Of a stretch of 64,000 bases of DNA, positions 1 through 10,601 are shown piece after piece; the first letter of the stretch is position 1; every line of letters begins with the position of its first letter. Below the pieces are notes generated by a model. That model was given only the letters and a program-made list of their open reading frames with translations. It had not been told where the DNA came from and did no database searches. A program made the translations under genes and the position numbers. The stretch is from Mortierella alpina (lineage: Eukaryota; Mortierellomycota; Mortierellomycetes; Mortierellales; Mortierellaceae): contig JANATF010000010.1 in NCBI GenBank assembly GCA_029449245.1, positions 1 through 64,000 of the forward strand, read 5' to 3'.

Positions 1-11
1 TGCTCCAAGGC

Positions 12-188
12 TGTAGCGTTAGAGGAAAAGACACAGTTACTAGGAGCTGTCAAGTAACGAGAACGGAGTGAAGAAAGATGTATTCAAATGTCTCCTGTGG
101 ACGTGAGCATTAAGGACACGTCCACACTAATCTTCGCTAACTAAAAATATTAAGGGTAAGTCTATGCTAGGACGGTCAATCCGGCACA
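12..188 (-). repeat. 3' LTR of element A
   Basis: 177 bp, TG...CA. On the minus strand the motif TTCTCGTT lies at 63-56, about 23 nt after an AATACA element. It is complementary to the bases that follow the T-run at the primer site. Confidence 0.95.
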
Positions 189-237
189 GAAGCCCCCGGC
201 CAAGTTTCGTAGCACAGCTGGGAGCGAGTTGGGATAT

Positions 238-534
238 ATGGTAGGAAAAATGATAAAAACCTCCATGAGAAGTCAAGGGTATAAGCCTATGATATCGGTG
301 TCTAACCGCTAGATGGATATTGAAGAAGTGAATGGTCGAGAAAAAATATATAAAAACTCGAGATGTTGATGAAGTGATGAGGAAAAATATAAAACCTCTT
401 GGAAATAAGTTGTCAGTCGAGGGCAGTAGTTAGAGCTTCGAAGGGAAATGGAATGGGATAAAAATTGCAAAAACCCATATATGATGAGAGGAAAACGTTC
501 AAGCAACGGATGCTGCAAGCGTGCAAAAACCTCT
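238..534 (-). other. ENE-like hairpin array in the 3'UTR of element A
   Basis: Five short hairpins on the minus strand, each with a GC-rich stem flanking two opposed U-runs. The stems pair 238-245 with 260-266, 336-340 with 357-361, 379-382 with 395-398, 453-457 with 474-478, and 87-91 of the 400s block (487-491) with 530-534. The last has an inner stem near 503-516. They resemble ENE poly(A)-clamp architecture; this is an inference from base pairing only. Confidence 0.5.
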
Positions 535-725
535 GAAGGCGGTAGAGCCCTTGAATAGGAAGTGGAATTGGCTTGCTGCATCTGCTATTTTGAAGCAGAC
601 ACACTCTGTCTTGTGGATACCTTGGAAGTCGGTTTCTGAGATGAGGGCTTGATCTGTTTCAGTGAACGATGATAGCGAGTCATCAAGTTTTTGAATCGAA
701 GTGCTCGGCAAGGATTTCACTGTTT

Positions 726-1958
726 TCAGAGTCGTCGTATCCTTTCCATTTCACCAAGTAGAGCGTCTTCCCCCCCGGAGCTGTACGATGACTGATAATG
801 CGTTTCCACTTCATAAGACGTGTCAGATGCGTCTTGAGGAAGATCGGGACGAGCAGCAATTTTCAGCTGCTCGGGTGCATTGTTGCGGGCAAGCACACGG
901 GACATGGCGTCACGAAGGATGTAAGTTCCATGGGATGTGCGCCGAACAACTTGATAAGGGCCATCATAGGGAGCATCAAGGGAACTGGTGGCCTCCATGT
1001 CACGAGCCATGACATAGGAACCAGAAGGGAACTCAGTAATTAGGTGAGAGCGATTGAATTTGTCCATCATGTCTTTCTGGGTGAGGGAGCTCTTGTCAGA
1101 GACAGCCGGAAAGACAATGGTGGTGAGGTAAGAGAGACGTTCTTCGAGACCTTGAGGAGATAAGAGATCAGACTGAATGTCTTTGGTCTCTTGGAGAGAA
1201 CTGAAATCAGAGAGTGCTCGACCATAGAAGAGAGAGTATGGGGCAGAGCTGTGAAGACCAGCAATTCTAGTGTTAAGCTGGAGCTGTACTTTGGGAAGAT
1301 AGAGATCCCAATCAAGTACTTTGCTATCGAGGACTTTTGGCAGAAGATCTTTGACAGAGCGAACTGAGCGTTCGGCGACCCCGTTGCCTCGTGGATGGTA
1401 AGGAGTAGTGAGACGATGCTCAATTTGAAGAATTGAGAGGACATTTTTGAGAAGAGCATTAGAAAATTCAGAGCCATTATCAGACTGAAAAATCTTGGGA
1501 GGTCCAATGTCAGCAAAGAGTTGGAAAAGTTCAGCAGCGATAATGCCAGCCTCTTTTGAGCGAATAGCTCGGAGAAAGACAAATCGAGAGCAAACATCAA
1601 CTACAAGAAGGGCATAGTTGTTTTGACGAGTGCTCAAGGGAAATTGGGCGAGGTCCATAGCAAGGTGTTCACCTGGAAGGTTGGCATGAACAGCCTTGAG
1701 AGGATGATAGCCACGGCGAGCAATGTTGAAATACTGACAGGAGGAGCATTGACGGATGAACTGAAGACAAGCGTCCTTAAGTTTGGGCCATGTGATGCCA
1801 CGTAGGTGCAATGCATTGACCATAGCGTTGGCACCAAGGTGAGCGGTCTCGTGAATATTTTTGAGAATAGCTTGACGCTCAGACTCTGGAGGAGTAATCA
1901 TCTCTTTGTCAGGAGTCTGGGGTTGATGAATGTATGGAGCCTTGGGGTCAATAGGCAA
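726..1958 (-). pseudogene. Pol of element A, part 3 (integrase and broken chromodomain)
   Basis: The integrase has an HHCC zinc-binding N-domain (HLGANAM ... CSSCQYFNIARRGYHP) and a D-D-E core: AMDLAQF, QSDNGSEF and NGVAERSVRS. A chromodomain starts at YEVE but runs out of frame at a G7 run (about 771-777). Its continuation, including YLVKWKGYDD, lies in the next frame to about 665. Chromodomains target Ty3 integration to modified histones, and this copy has lost an uninterrupted one. Confidence 0.85.
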
Positions 1959-2914
1959 ATCGAGGATTTGGTTGGCAAGGTCTTTGATTTGACAACCAAT
2001 TCAGGAGATGAAGGTGTAGAGAAAGTATGAAAGCCGCTGCGAGTGGAAACAGCTGCCTTGCGACGTTTGTCGCGGTGAACTAGAGGGTCTGGGTCTGGAG
2101 AAGCCCAAAGTTCAGAAGGAAATGCCCGGGAAAGAGCATCAGGAATGATGTTGAGTAAACCAGGACGATAAACACACTTGAAATCATAGCTCAGAATGGT
2201 TTCTGTCCAATTGGCAATGGTAGCTGGAAGATCAGCTTCTGTCTTAATGAAGGTAAGTGGTTTGTGATCTGTATAGAGAGTGAATGGACGACCCCACAAA
2301 TAGTAATGAAACTTTTTGAGGGCAAATACGATGCCAAGGAGCTCTTTCTTGTAAGCGGGATAGTTGCGCTCATGCTTTTTGAGCGAACGAGCCATGAAAG
2401 AGATGTAGTGAACAACAGACTCATCTTCAGGACCGTTGGGAAGTTGGTAGAGAACAGCACCAAGACCAAGGTTTGAAGCGTCAGTGGCAACGTAGAAAGG
2501 TTTGGAAAAATCTGGGAAATGAAGTACAGGCGCTTGTGAAATGAGATATTTAATCTGATTGAAGCATTCAAGCTGCAGATCCGAGAGAACAAAATGGCCT
2601 CTGCGGAAACGTAGCTCGTCCAAAGGCGCAGATAGCGTGCCATAGAGAGGGATGTACTCACGAAAATAATTAAACATACCAAGGTATCGTTGAACCATCT
2701 CCGCGTTAGTGGGAGGTGCCCAGGATTTAATGTTCGCAATCTTTTGAGGCATGATGCGACGGCCATTGCGATCAATAATGAATCCAAGAAGGATCACTTC
2801 TGTGCAAAAGAAATGACACTTCTCGGGGTTGATAATGAGGTTGGCCTTTGTGAGGCGACTGATAACTTCTTGAACGTGCAAGGCGTGTTCCTCTTTGCTA
2901 TTAGAGAAAATCAC
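1898..2914 (-). pseudogene. Pol of element A, part 2 (RT thumb and RNase H)
   Basis: Continues RT from just after the YVDD. It carries the connection domain and an RNase H with TDASNLGLGAVLYQ and LYTDHKPLTFI, followed by the family tether PGLLNIIPDALSRAFP. The frame drifts out near 1990-2005 in a GG dinucleotide, after which the integrase frame takes over. It shares the D/B/F-clade sequence, including HYYLWGR before the TDHKP motif. Confidence 0.85.
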
Positions 2915-4401
2915 TATGTCATCAACGTAAACGGCAACGAAGCCAAGTCTCCAAGAATGAGAGACATGCCTCGTTGGAAGATAGAGGTCATCGGTTTGAG
3001 ACCAAAAGGAGCACGGGCAAACATGAACTGTTTGTTTTTGTGCATAAATGCTGTGTAGGGCTGACTCTTCTTAGACAACGGAAGGCGGTGAAAAGCTTGC
3101 TTGAGGTCTAAAGTTGAGTAAAACTTATGACCACCGCTTTTCTCCAATACATCTGTGATGAGAGGAAGAAGGAAATTGTCCGTGTCTTCAAGAAGAGAGT
3201 TGAGGTGACGAGGATCAAGACAGACACGATGCTTTATGATGTTACCATCAAGGTCATGCCTTGCAGCTAGTGTGAGTTTGTTCATATGCTTAGTGCCTGG
3301 AGGGGCAGGAACAATAACTCCATCAGCTTCCCATTGATCAACTTGCTTGTCAACCTCTCCCTGCTGAGATTGAGAGAAGGGTCGATAAGAGCGTTGATAG
3401 ACAGTAGCACCAGGGGCAACCTTAAGGTCTACAGTCATGAAGGGATGAGGGCAGAAACTAGACGGATCAATCTGAGCATTGTCGTCGAGATAGGGCTTCA
3501 GATCAGCGAGAAAGGCTTCACGATCTGAAATGAATTTATCGGTGAGTTCCTCAGGAGGCCGATACTTAGCAAGAATGGCAGGCTTTTTGTCAGAGATAAT
3601 AAAAAGATCTGGGACAGCAGCCTGATGAAGTTCAAAGCCATGAATTTGAAAACCAAGCCTCGATATTAGATCAATGCCAAGGTAGCAATCATAATGATCG
3701 AGGGGCATAACATCAACGCGACTTTGAGCAGTGCGACCATTGCAGACGATGGAAACGTAGTCAATGGTAATGAGTGTAGGAATAGTGTGCTCTGGGTTGG
3801 CAAGAACAGTGACCTGATCTTGGAGAACACCAGTCTCAAGGCCGAGTTCTGCTGCGACATAGGGTGCAATAGTACTTGTAGTGCAGCCAGTGTCAAGGAG
3901 AGCCGTATATTCCATGTCATTGATGAGTATAGGGATAATGATCCTTTTATCACCATCAGCAGCACCACGAAAGGCTGCCTTACGACGATGGGGAAAAGGG
4001 ACAGGAGAAGGGTTATGAAAAAATTGAGAGACAGCGGTAGAAAGTGATAGACTTTCAGAAGGTGATAAAACCTGAGAAGGTTCAGTAGCAACAGGACATG
4101 ATGTAGCAAATGAGTAGCGAGAAGAATCATTAACGTCGTTGGTTATTTGATTGATTGCGTGAACGCTAGAATAATCATGTTCAGTGCCAAGAGAGTCATC
4201 CATAAGCACGTCCTCATCGTCAATGTCAAAAAGAGCAGCACGCTTAACACCAGCAGCTTGGGTGATTGCAGCTTTCTTTCTGGAGGGTTGATAAGACGAG
4301 GACGAGGAAGTGGTGGTGACTGAGGAAGTGGAGGAAGAAGAAGGAGTACTCCTACGCTGAGGACAAGACTCTGACCAATGGGTCTTTGTCAACCACCCCA
4401 A
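2914..4401 (-). pseudogene. Pol of element A, part 1 (protease and N-terminal RT)
   Basis: The frame begins in the Gag overlap. It has a Ser/Thr-rich linker, an aspartic protease with LLDTGCTTST (canonical D-T-G), the family motif YLGIDLISRLGF, then RT fingers and palm with the conserved APFGLKPMTSIFQRGMS. The frame ends in a stop just before the catalytic YVDD, which lies in the next frame at about 2920-2931. One missing base in a G-run upstream explains the break. Confidence 0.85.
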
Positions 4402-5840
4402 GGATGAAAGCCTGTAAGAGGGCCTTGGATGTTGCGAATGAACGTTAGGATAACGGTGTACTCCTCTACATTATGAAGACGAGAGAACTTGGAAATGATA
4501 AGGTTCTGGGTGTTGCCAGGAACCGCTCGGAATAGGACGCCAATGAGGATGGCGTGAGGGATTGTGGCTTCCGAGTGGTGCTGGACAAGGCCAGAGGCAA
4601 GGAGTAGATTCTCAAAGCGACGAGCGAAAGATTCAGAGTCTTCTTGAGGGAGGGAGCGGAAAGTGAAGACCCTTTCGATAATATTGCCAGTAATCTCATG
4701 CAAACGAAAAGTTTCACGCATGGCGAGGACAACTTCATGCCAGGTACGGGCAGAAGCAGGCGCAATTTGATTCATGAGATCGTCAAAGCGCTGATCCAAG
4801 CGTTGCTCCAAATCAGCCTTGGTGAGGATTTGAGACATATAGCGGTAAGCAAGAATGTCAAAAAGGTCAGCCAATTTGTCGCGGTAAAACTTCTCAAAGC
4901 GATTGAGAAAGAGAAAAATGAGCTCCACAAGCTTGGCTTCAAAGTTTTCACGCTTTGCAGTCTTGAGCTTAGAAGTAAGTTCCAGGACAGGTTCGTCCTT
5001 GAACGAGGGAAGGACAAGGCGCTCATAATCAACAGTGTGAGTGCCTTGAAAGACAGGAATGGATCCTTTGACCACAATGCGAACAAGGGCGCCGTGCTCC
5101 TTGTTAGAGTAGACAGGGGGCACGTTGCAAGCGTCTTGATAAATGATTGGAGGAAAGAGTTGCATTCCCGTGTTGGAGCTGGGATTAGAGTTTGAGGGAA
5201 AGAGGCGGCGATTGAGAGCTTGTTGGGCCTGTGCCAATTCACTCTCTGCCTGTGCAATGTTGCCTTTGAGAGCAGCAATAAGAACATTTCTCTCTTGTGT
5301 AAGTCTTTCTTTCTGGTCATGTGGTTGACCGTCAAGAATGAACTCAGAGTCGAGAAGAGTATCCTCAAATTGCTCTTGAAGGCGATGAAGAGTCCTCTCC
5401 TTGGTTGTAACCAAAGCTTGAAGGCGTGCGAGACGGTCTACGACGGGAGGATTATCAACATCCATTGACGTAGAACCAGCAAGCAGCTGAGCAAAGGAGG
5501 GAGCAGAAGTATTGACTTCTGGAGAAGAATTAACGTCTGGGGTAAGAGCCCCTGACAAAGGAGGTGAAGAAACAGAAGTTTCCGCGGTTAGGACCGTGGT
5601 CGCTTGTTCCATCGATGATACAACTGGAGGAGTCTCTTGCGAGGTTCCAGAGGGTGCCCCAACTTGCGAGTCAGGAGCATGTGCGTGGGAGGAACGGGTA
5701 GATCGTTGCTTCCGGGATTTGTTGCCATTGCAAAGGAAAATAAGGCATAAAAATGAGGTAGTGAAAAATAGCGATAGAAGCGAGCTGAAAGAAGGAAAAT
5801 CAGCGAATGTATGTATGGTTGAGGGTGTGATGAATATCAA
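4389..5840 (-). pseudogene. Gag of element A
   Basis: An open frame of 483 codons. The N-terminus is Ser/Thr/Pro-rich; a coiled-coil-like stretch follows at about residues 140-210, then a retrotransposon capsid-type region rich in Leu/Phe/Arg. It ends at TGA just after a G4 run, and the protease/RT frame overlaps by 13 nt in the -1 frame. In D and F Gag and Pol form one frame, so this break looks like loss of one G. A programmed -1 frameshift is possible, but no X-XXY-YYZ slippery heptamer is obvious. No CCHC zinc knuckle is seen in this stretch. Confidence 0.8.
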
Positions 5841-5880
5841 TTAGGATTGGAGAGACAACTGAACAAAGCAGCACAATTGT

Positions 5881-5893
5881 CGTTAAAAAAAAG
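5881..5893 (-). other. Atypical primer-binding site of element A (T8-AACG)
   Basis: Directly after the 5' LTR on the minus strand the sequence reads C, eight T, then AACGA. No TGG is present, so there is no match to a tRNA CCA end. The complement ends in TCGTT plus an A-run, and TCGTT occurs in the LTR at 60-56. Confidence 0.6.
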
Positions 5894-6072
5894 TGTAGCG
5901 GTTAGAGGAAAAGACACAGTTACTAGGAGCTGTCAAGTAACGAGAACGGAGTGAAGAAAGATGTATTCAAATGTCTCCTGTGGACGTGGGCATTAAAGGA
6001 CACGTCCACACTAATCTTCGCTAACTAAAAATATTAAGGGTAAGTCTATGCTAGGACGGTCAATCCGGCACA
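5894..6072 (-). repeat. 5' LTR of element A
   Basis: 179 bp, matching 12-188 except for one substitution and two 1-bp indels. It is followed on the minus strand by C, eight T and AACG (5893-5881). Confidence 0.95.
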
Positions 6073-6267
6073 AAGGCAACTAAGATGGCGCACCGTTAGA
6101 GACCAGAACAAGGATAACGCCAAGCCGTAAGAGACTGGAACGCGACCTTGCTCGGACCCTCACAGACATAGATAAATAGACGCTGCCTTCCTCTGCAAGA
6201 AGATCAGACTTGGCCTACCTTATTAAATATCATACAAACCCACATCCCCTGACCTCCTCTTGTTGCA
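6073..6267 (+). repeat. LTR-G copy 1, interrupted by element A
   Basis: This matches a second copy at 6725-6965 over about 175 bp and ends in the same TTGTTGCA. Bases 1-11 are its left continuation: removing element A with one TSD joins 1-11 to 6078 onward, and that junction resembles 6750-6795 of copy 2. The start lies off the window, so it may be a solo LTR or part of a larger element. Confidence 0.75.
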
Positions 6268-6484
6268 GTATGAAACGCTAAACTAGCCTTTATCACTTTT
6301 GAACCTTTTTAATCTTTCAAGTGATATTTGGTCTTCCTGCTCAAGTAATATCCATACGTACCCTACTTAGAGAGTGCTTGATGAGAAGTACGCACCATAT
6401 CGTCGGCCTGAAGCTGATGGTGTGTGACTGTTGTGCACCTGAATATTCATGCAGATTTCAACCATATCGAAGACTGTCCGTTCT
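6268..6484. other. Unassigned spacer between LTR remnants
   Basis: About 220 bp of AT-rich sequence between LTR-G copy 1 and the F-type LTR. I see no coding frame, repeat or promoter worth naming. Confidence 0.5.
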
Positions 6485-7216
6485 TGAAACGTGTTGGTGA
6501 ATTTGTATGGTAGGAAAATAAGTAAGAAAAAGATGTGGATCCATACCGGCCACACACCGCGTATTTATACAAGTTTATTGCTACTACAGAGATATAATGT
6601 TGGGTAGATAACTACATGAAGGAGACATAGTGATGAGATGGATAATGGAGGACTTATCGCCTAGAGCGTGTCCTACATTTTGTATGATTGGTCGTGATTC
6701 TGGATGGTAGCAGTTAAAGCCACTTGCAATAGTACAGATCCGTTACACAAAGTACTATGCCTCCAAGAGTGTAACAGGAGTTGAGGGCGCATCGTTAGAG
6801 ACCAGAACAAGGATAACGCCAAGCCGTAAGAGACTGGAACGCGACCTTGCTCGGGCCTCACAGACATAGATAAATAGACGCTACCTTCCTCTGCAAGAAG
6901 ACCAGACTTTGCCTACCTTATTAAAGATACACATAACCTACATACCCTGACCTCCTCTTGTTGCACCAATACCCAGATGACATGGGTACCGGATGAGTAA
7001 TGCGGACCCAGCAACGCCTTTCTGGTTCCTACATTCGTGATGCCGAAGGTCCATGATTGGTACCTGAGGTCAATCATCGAAGTTATGACTCTTCGTATTA
7101 TCTAGACAAGCACTTTCGTTGCTTGATTGGACGTTTTACTGTTTGTCTGCAGTCTACGGTAGTAGACGCGTTTATATCTCCGTCTATTACTGCTGGACTC
7201 TGGTGAATATTGCACA
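6485..7216 (-). repeat. Diverged F-type LTR, reverse orientation, split by LTR-G copy 2
   Basis: 6485-6724 plus 6966-7216 align along their length with the reverse complement of the 484-bp LTR of element F (30994-31477). Shared landmarks include TGAAACGTGT at the start, a TATTTATAC segment, GGGTACCGGATGA and GAATATTGCACA at the end. Divergence is clear, with many substitutions. No matching TSD was found, so it is an old solo LTR or a fragment. Confidence 0.85.
6725..6965 (+). repeat. LTR-G copy 2 (solo LTR)
   Basis: Runs TGCAATAG ... TTGTTGCA, with flanks CCACT and CCAAT (4 of 5 bases match, a decayed TSD). It interrupts the F-type LTR exactly where that alignment breaks. It contains an ATAGATAAATAG TATA-like stretch. 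No internal coding region remains. Confidence 0.75.
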
Positions 7217-7236
7217 TACTGTAAGTGAATCATTTT

Positions 7237-7449
7237 TGTGGTGTTTTATGCTGGTGTGGGGCTCAGGCACGTATGTACCTGAGTCGCACCTCCCTTTTTA
7301 CTTCTACGATTATTAAGAGTTCCCGTGACCGGTGTCTGGAGGAGCTATATAAGTCCTCCAGATCCCTGTCCACAATAAAACCCTCTCTTGTTCTCGTTGA
7401 CTTCAGTCCCCAGTTTAGTATTGTAAGTTTACCCCTAGAGAATATCACA
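7237..7449 (+). repeat. 5' LTR of element B
   Basis: 213 bp, TG...CA. It contains TATATAA (7346-7352) and CACAATAAAA followed by CTCGTTG, a likely promoter and poly(A) region. Confidence 0.95.
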
Positions 7450-7461
7450 TTTTTTTCAACG
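7450..7461 (+). other. Atypical primer-binding site of element B (T7-CAACG)
   Basis: Seven T then CAACG directly after the 5' LTR. The complement reads CGTTG plus an A-run, and CGTTG is the last pentamer before the inferred poly(A) site in the 3' LTR (16120-16124). Confidence 0.6.
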
Positions 7462-8200
7462 TACTTAAGAGTCGGCATCCATCCATTGCATCCATCCTCC
7501 GTTGTGTTTGATCTTCCATCCTTTGAGATTCGATCAGACGTCAGACGTTGTGTGCAATTGGGACCTCTCCTTTGTCGTTTACTATTGCTCAGGTTAGATC
7601 CAGAAAAAGATCCAATAGGCTTGTTCCTGTTGAATACTGCTTCGAAGATCCTTCCTTTGCGCCCTTTTGTGTATTGGCTACATATCACTGTTTGATACGC
7701 TGTTCTTGGAAATATCCATAGCGTCGTGTTCCAGTGTTGTTGACATCCATCACAAACTATCTGATTTTGCGGTTGAAATTCACCTCTGCAAATTATCTTT
7801 ATTGTTGACGGTATTTACCGCCTGCAATTCATCATCACTGCTGATTGGTCTTTACCGTTTGCAAATCATCTTTCTGTTGTCGGTTGACTCCGCCAGAAAA
7901 TTTTCATTGTTGTTGTTGTTGTGTTGTTGTGATTCAGCCGCCAGAAAATTTTTCTGTAAGCAGCCGAGCTTCGACCGATATACTTAACTTGTGTAGTCTT
8001 CTGACTGCAAGACTCCTCGAGTGTGTTTCGACCATCACTTGGTGTTACAGAGACAAAAAAACCTATAGCAAGGTAAGTCTCATATATCTATACTATAGAC
8101 TGTAGTAGTAGAGTTAGAGAACTGAACTGTTGGCATAATAAAAAGTCCGGTCGTAGAATCTCTTGAACCTCCTCTTTTCTGCTTTTGATTTCCCTACCTC
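7462..8200 (+). other. Long leader of element B
   Basis: About 740 bp between primer site and first ATG. In relatives A, D and F this spacer is 53-93 bp and Gag then runs for hundreds of codons. No frame here resembles that missing Gag. A GTTGTTGTTGTTGTGTTGTTGTG stretch near 7910 and a possible splice donor AAGGTAAGT near 8070 are visible. I see no supported gene. Confidence 0.45.
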
Positions 8201-9145
8201 ATGGCATCTGACGACATTGTCTCAGCTTACGAGACTCTGGTCATAGAGTCTTTGTTTGCTGGGTTGCCTGATGAGGGACAGAAGGCTATCACGACAAAGT
8301 ATCCAAAGATGGCTGACTTACCCAATGTCGCCGCCTTTTTGGATTGTGTCCGTGCTGACAGCACCCAATTTCCAGGTCGCAAGACTGATTGGGCCAAGTG
8401 GTTCAAAGCCCGATTCAAGTCCATTGAGATTGCGAGTCAGTCGGCCACTCCGGTTGCTTTTGTGAAGAAGCCCGCGATCCCGCAGCCTAACAAGGGCAAG
8501 CATCCTCGCAAGGATACTCGCCAGCCTTGTAGCAAGGAGAGGTGCACTTCCAGCACCCATGCTCCAGCCCAATGCTACGTATTGCATCCTGAACTGAGAC
8601 CTCAGTTCAAGAAGCACAAGTCGTCTGCTCATGGCCATATCCGTTCGGTGTCGGCCATGCAGAAGGCGCCTGCTGTTATTGAACTGCAGCCTGTCCATGC
8701 CAAGCGTTTGGCCGCCATGACTCAAGAGGTCGATATGATCCGTAGTTCGAGCTTGGACACTATTTTGGCGGAGAAGATTAATGATGTTCATATCAATAAA
8801 CATGCTGATGTTGCCCGCTATTTTGCTGAATTTGATCCTTATACACCAACAAAGAGACTTTGTGCTTTCAGAGGTGCTCAAGAAGGTGATAATCGCATTT
8901 CGGTAAAGATATATGCCAATGGCAAAGAACTTACCGCTGTACTTGATTGTGGATCCACAGATTCGTATATCGATTTAGCCATTGCTAGAGAGATGGGAAT
9001 CAAAGTAGCCAAGCTACCAGGACCAATTGAGTTAGGAGAAGCTGGAATGAAAGCGGAAAACATGCTTACATGCGACAAAGTTGATCTTGTGTGTAATGAC
9101 AGATCGGTTTCGTGTCAAATAAGTGTTATTGTGCTTTTCACATAA
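8201..9145 (+). pseudogene. Gag C-terminus and protease of element B (split by mariner)
   Basis: ATG 8201 opens a frame matching only the end of the capsid region in relatives (SLFAGLPDEGQKAI...). A basic nucleocapsid-like stretch follows, with a Cys/His cluster C-x4-C-x6-H-x4-C (SKERCTSSTHAPAQCYVLHP gives part of it). The protease comes next, with AVLDCGSTDSY (D-C-G at the active site instead of D-T/S-G). Codons from 9129 onward come from the mariner terminal repeat and end at 9145. The original frame resumes at 12094. Confidence 0.85.
9129..9144 (+). repeat. Left terminal inverted repeat of the mariner
   Basis: TTGTGCTTTTCACATA; pairs with the right end with two mismatches. Confidence 0.85.
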
Positions 9146-9513
9146 AAAAATTAATTTGGTTGATATTTCTCAAAGTTGCCGAAGCTTAAAAAAGTGTAAA
9201 CTCAAAATTGATTCGGGGTCATACCAAAGTTACTGTAAATTGGACCAGATTTAGCTGATGTTTCTTCACATCCCCATAACGCAGCGACACCCTATTTCTG
9301 AGATATAAGCGAGCGAGACATTCCTTTTGACGAAGATGCTAAACAGAAATGATCTTTTTGATCTGGAAGTAGAACTTTTTGCAGCTGTTTTCAGAACAAA
9401 ATAGCTAATTTTGATTCGATGCCCACAGGCGGGGTCCAAAGGAAATAAAAAGGTTGAGCGCGATACCTCGGGTCAAGTTTCCTTTCCTTTACCATCCTGC
9501 ATCCTCCACACAA

Positions 9514-10580
9514 ATGACCTACTCCGAAGACTTGCGATGGCGCGCAGTAATTCTATACAGCTTTATGGGCTATGAACGGAAAGAAGTTGCCGAACTGTTG
9601 GGTGTTTTTCCTACAAGCGTCAAGGATTGGACTGGTAAGCTTATTCGCGATCTCAGTTGCCAAATATGGGTGCTGCAAACGATCTTTGACAATGTAAAAT
9701 ATGCATAGCTTTGTTCAATCGCACAGGCCACGTCTACAGCGCTGAAGTGAGGCTCAAAACGCCTAGATGGCGCATCGAGGTTCAGGAGTTTGTCCTCAAC
9801 TATGTCCAAGAGCATCCTTGCTTTATCTTGGAAGAGCTTCAGATGGCTATTCAAGAGACATTTGAGGACTTGAGGACTGTATCCATTCCAACCGTATGTC
9901 GTGCCTTGCGCCACGATCTCAAACTGTCTCGAAAAAAACTGGAGAAGCGTGCCAGGGAGGCACTCCCACAAGAACTGGAAGACTTTAAGTACCGTCTAAG
10001 CCCTTTCTACAACTTCCCGGAGCAGCTAGTCTTTGTCGATGAGACAAGCAAGGACGGAAGATCGGCTTTACGTCAATATGCATGGTCTCCTATAGGAAAA
10101 CCCGCAATCGTGTCCCTACCTTTCTCGCGCGGTAAACGTGTGTCAGCCCTCGCCGCTTTCAACAGCAAAGGCTATTTCGCATGGTCCTTCACCAAGGACA
10201 CTTTCACTCGGTTTAGTTTCCACAACGCTTTCGTCGAATCTATTTTGCCCCACCTTAATCCGTACCCTATGCCAAACTCCATCGTTATTATCGACAACGC
10301 TAGAATTCACATGTACAAAGAGTTAGAAACCGCCATTGAGAGCCGAGGTGCATTACTCTTCTTCCTTCCTCCTTATTCTCCTCACTACAATCCTATCGAA
10401 ACTGGATTCTCCTTGGTAAAGAGGTACATTCAAAAGCACGCTAATCTTGCTTTTCATTATCTCCCCGAGCCCGTACTGGACTTAGCGTTTAGGGTATCGG
10501 CATCTCACAATGAAAGCATAGCGCTCAATCTATTTGAACACTGTGGCTATGAGCGGAAGGTTCTGAATTTCAATAAATAA
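9514..10580 (+). CDS. Tc1/mariner (IS630 superfamily) transposase, one intron
   Basis: Exons are 9514-9634 and 9709-10580, with a 74-bp GT-AG intron; splicing keeps the frame and gives 330 residues. ATG 9514 is the first in frame. The N-terminal helix-turn-helix (KEVAELLGVFPTSVKDW) binds terminal repeats, and a second winged-helix-like region follows (TVCRALRHDLKLSRKKL). The DDE nuclease shows LVFVDET, then IIDNARIH, then PIETGFSLVK; the last two acidic residues are separated by 34 residues (DD34E, Tc1-like), after the usual PPYSPHYNPIE. No frameshift or internal stop is seen, so it may be functional. AATAAA overlaps the stop. Confidence 0.92.
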
Positions 10581-10601
10581 AAAGCAGTTCTGTTCAAAAT
10601 T

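Larger units (their letters stand above)
12..6072 (-). mobile_element. Ty3/gypsy retrotransposon A (decayed, full length)
   Basis: A complete LTR retrotransposon on the minus strand. The LTRs (12-188 and 5894-6072) begin TG, end CA and differ by one substitution and two 1-bp indels. The 5-bp TSD AAGGC is at 7-11 and 6073-6077. Order on the minus strand is Gag, protease, RT, RNase H, integrase and chromodomain. The reading frame is broken at four places, so it is probably not autonomous. Gag starts only 53 bp after the 5' LTR. It belongs to the same clade as elements B, D and F, which share the integrase motif GYHPLKA or GYHPMKA and a T-run after the 5' LTR. Confidence 0.95.

Noticed and set aside
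4389-4401. Programmed -1 frameshift between Gag and Pol of element A
   Set aside because: No slippery heptamer or stem is visible, relatives D and F have one continuous frame, and one lost G explains it. Not fully excluded.
6087-6965. A miniature LTR element (TRIM) bounded by the two LTR-G copies
   Set aside because: The space between them is mostly an old F-type LTR in reverse orientation, and copy 2 has its own decayed TSD, so they are separate insertions.
7225-7987. Short frames in the LTR and leader of element B as a captured gene
   Set aside because: They begin within the LTR, overlap in different phases and show no domain.
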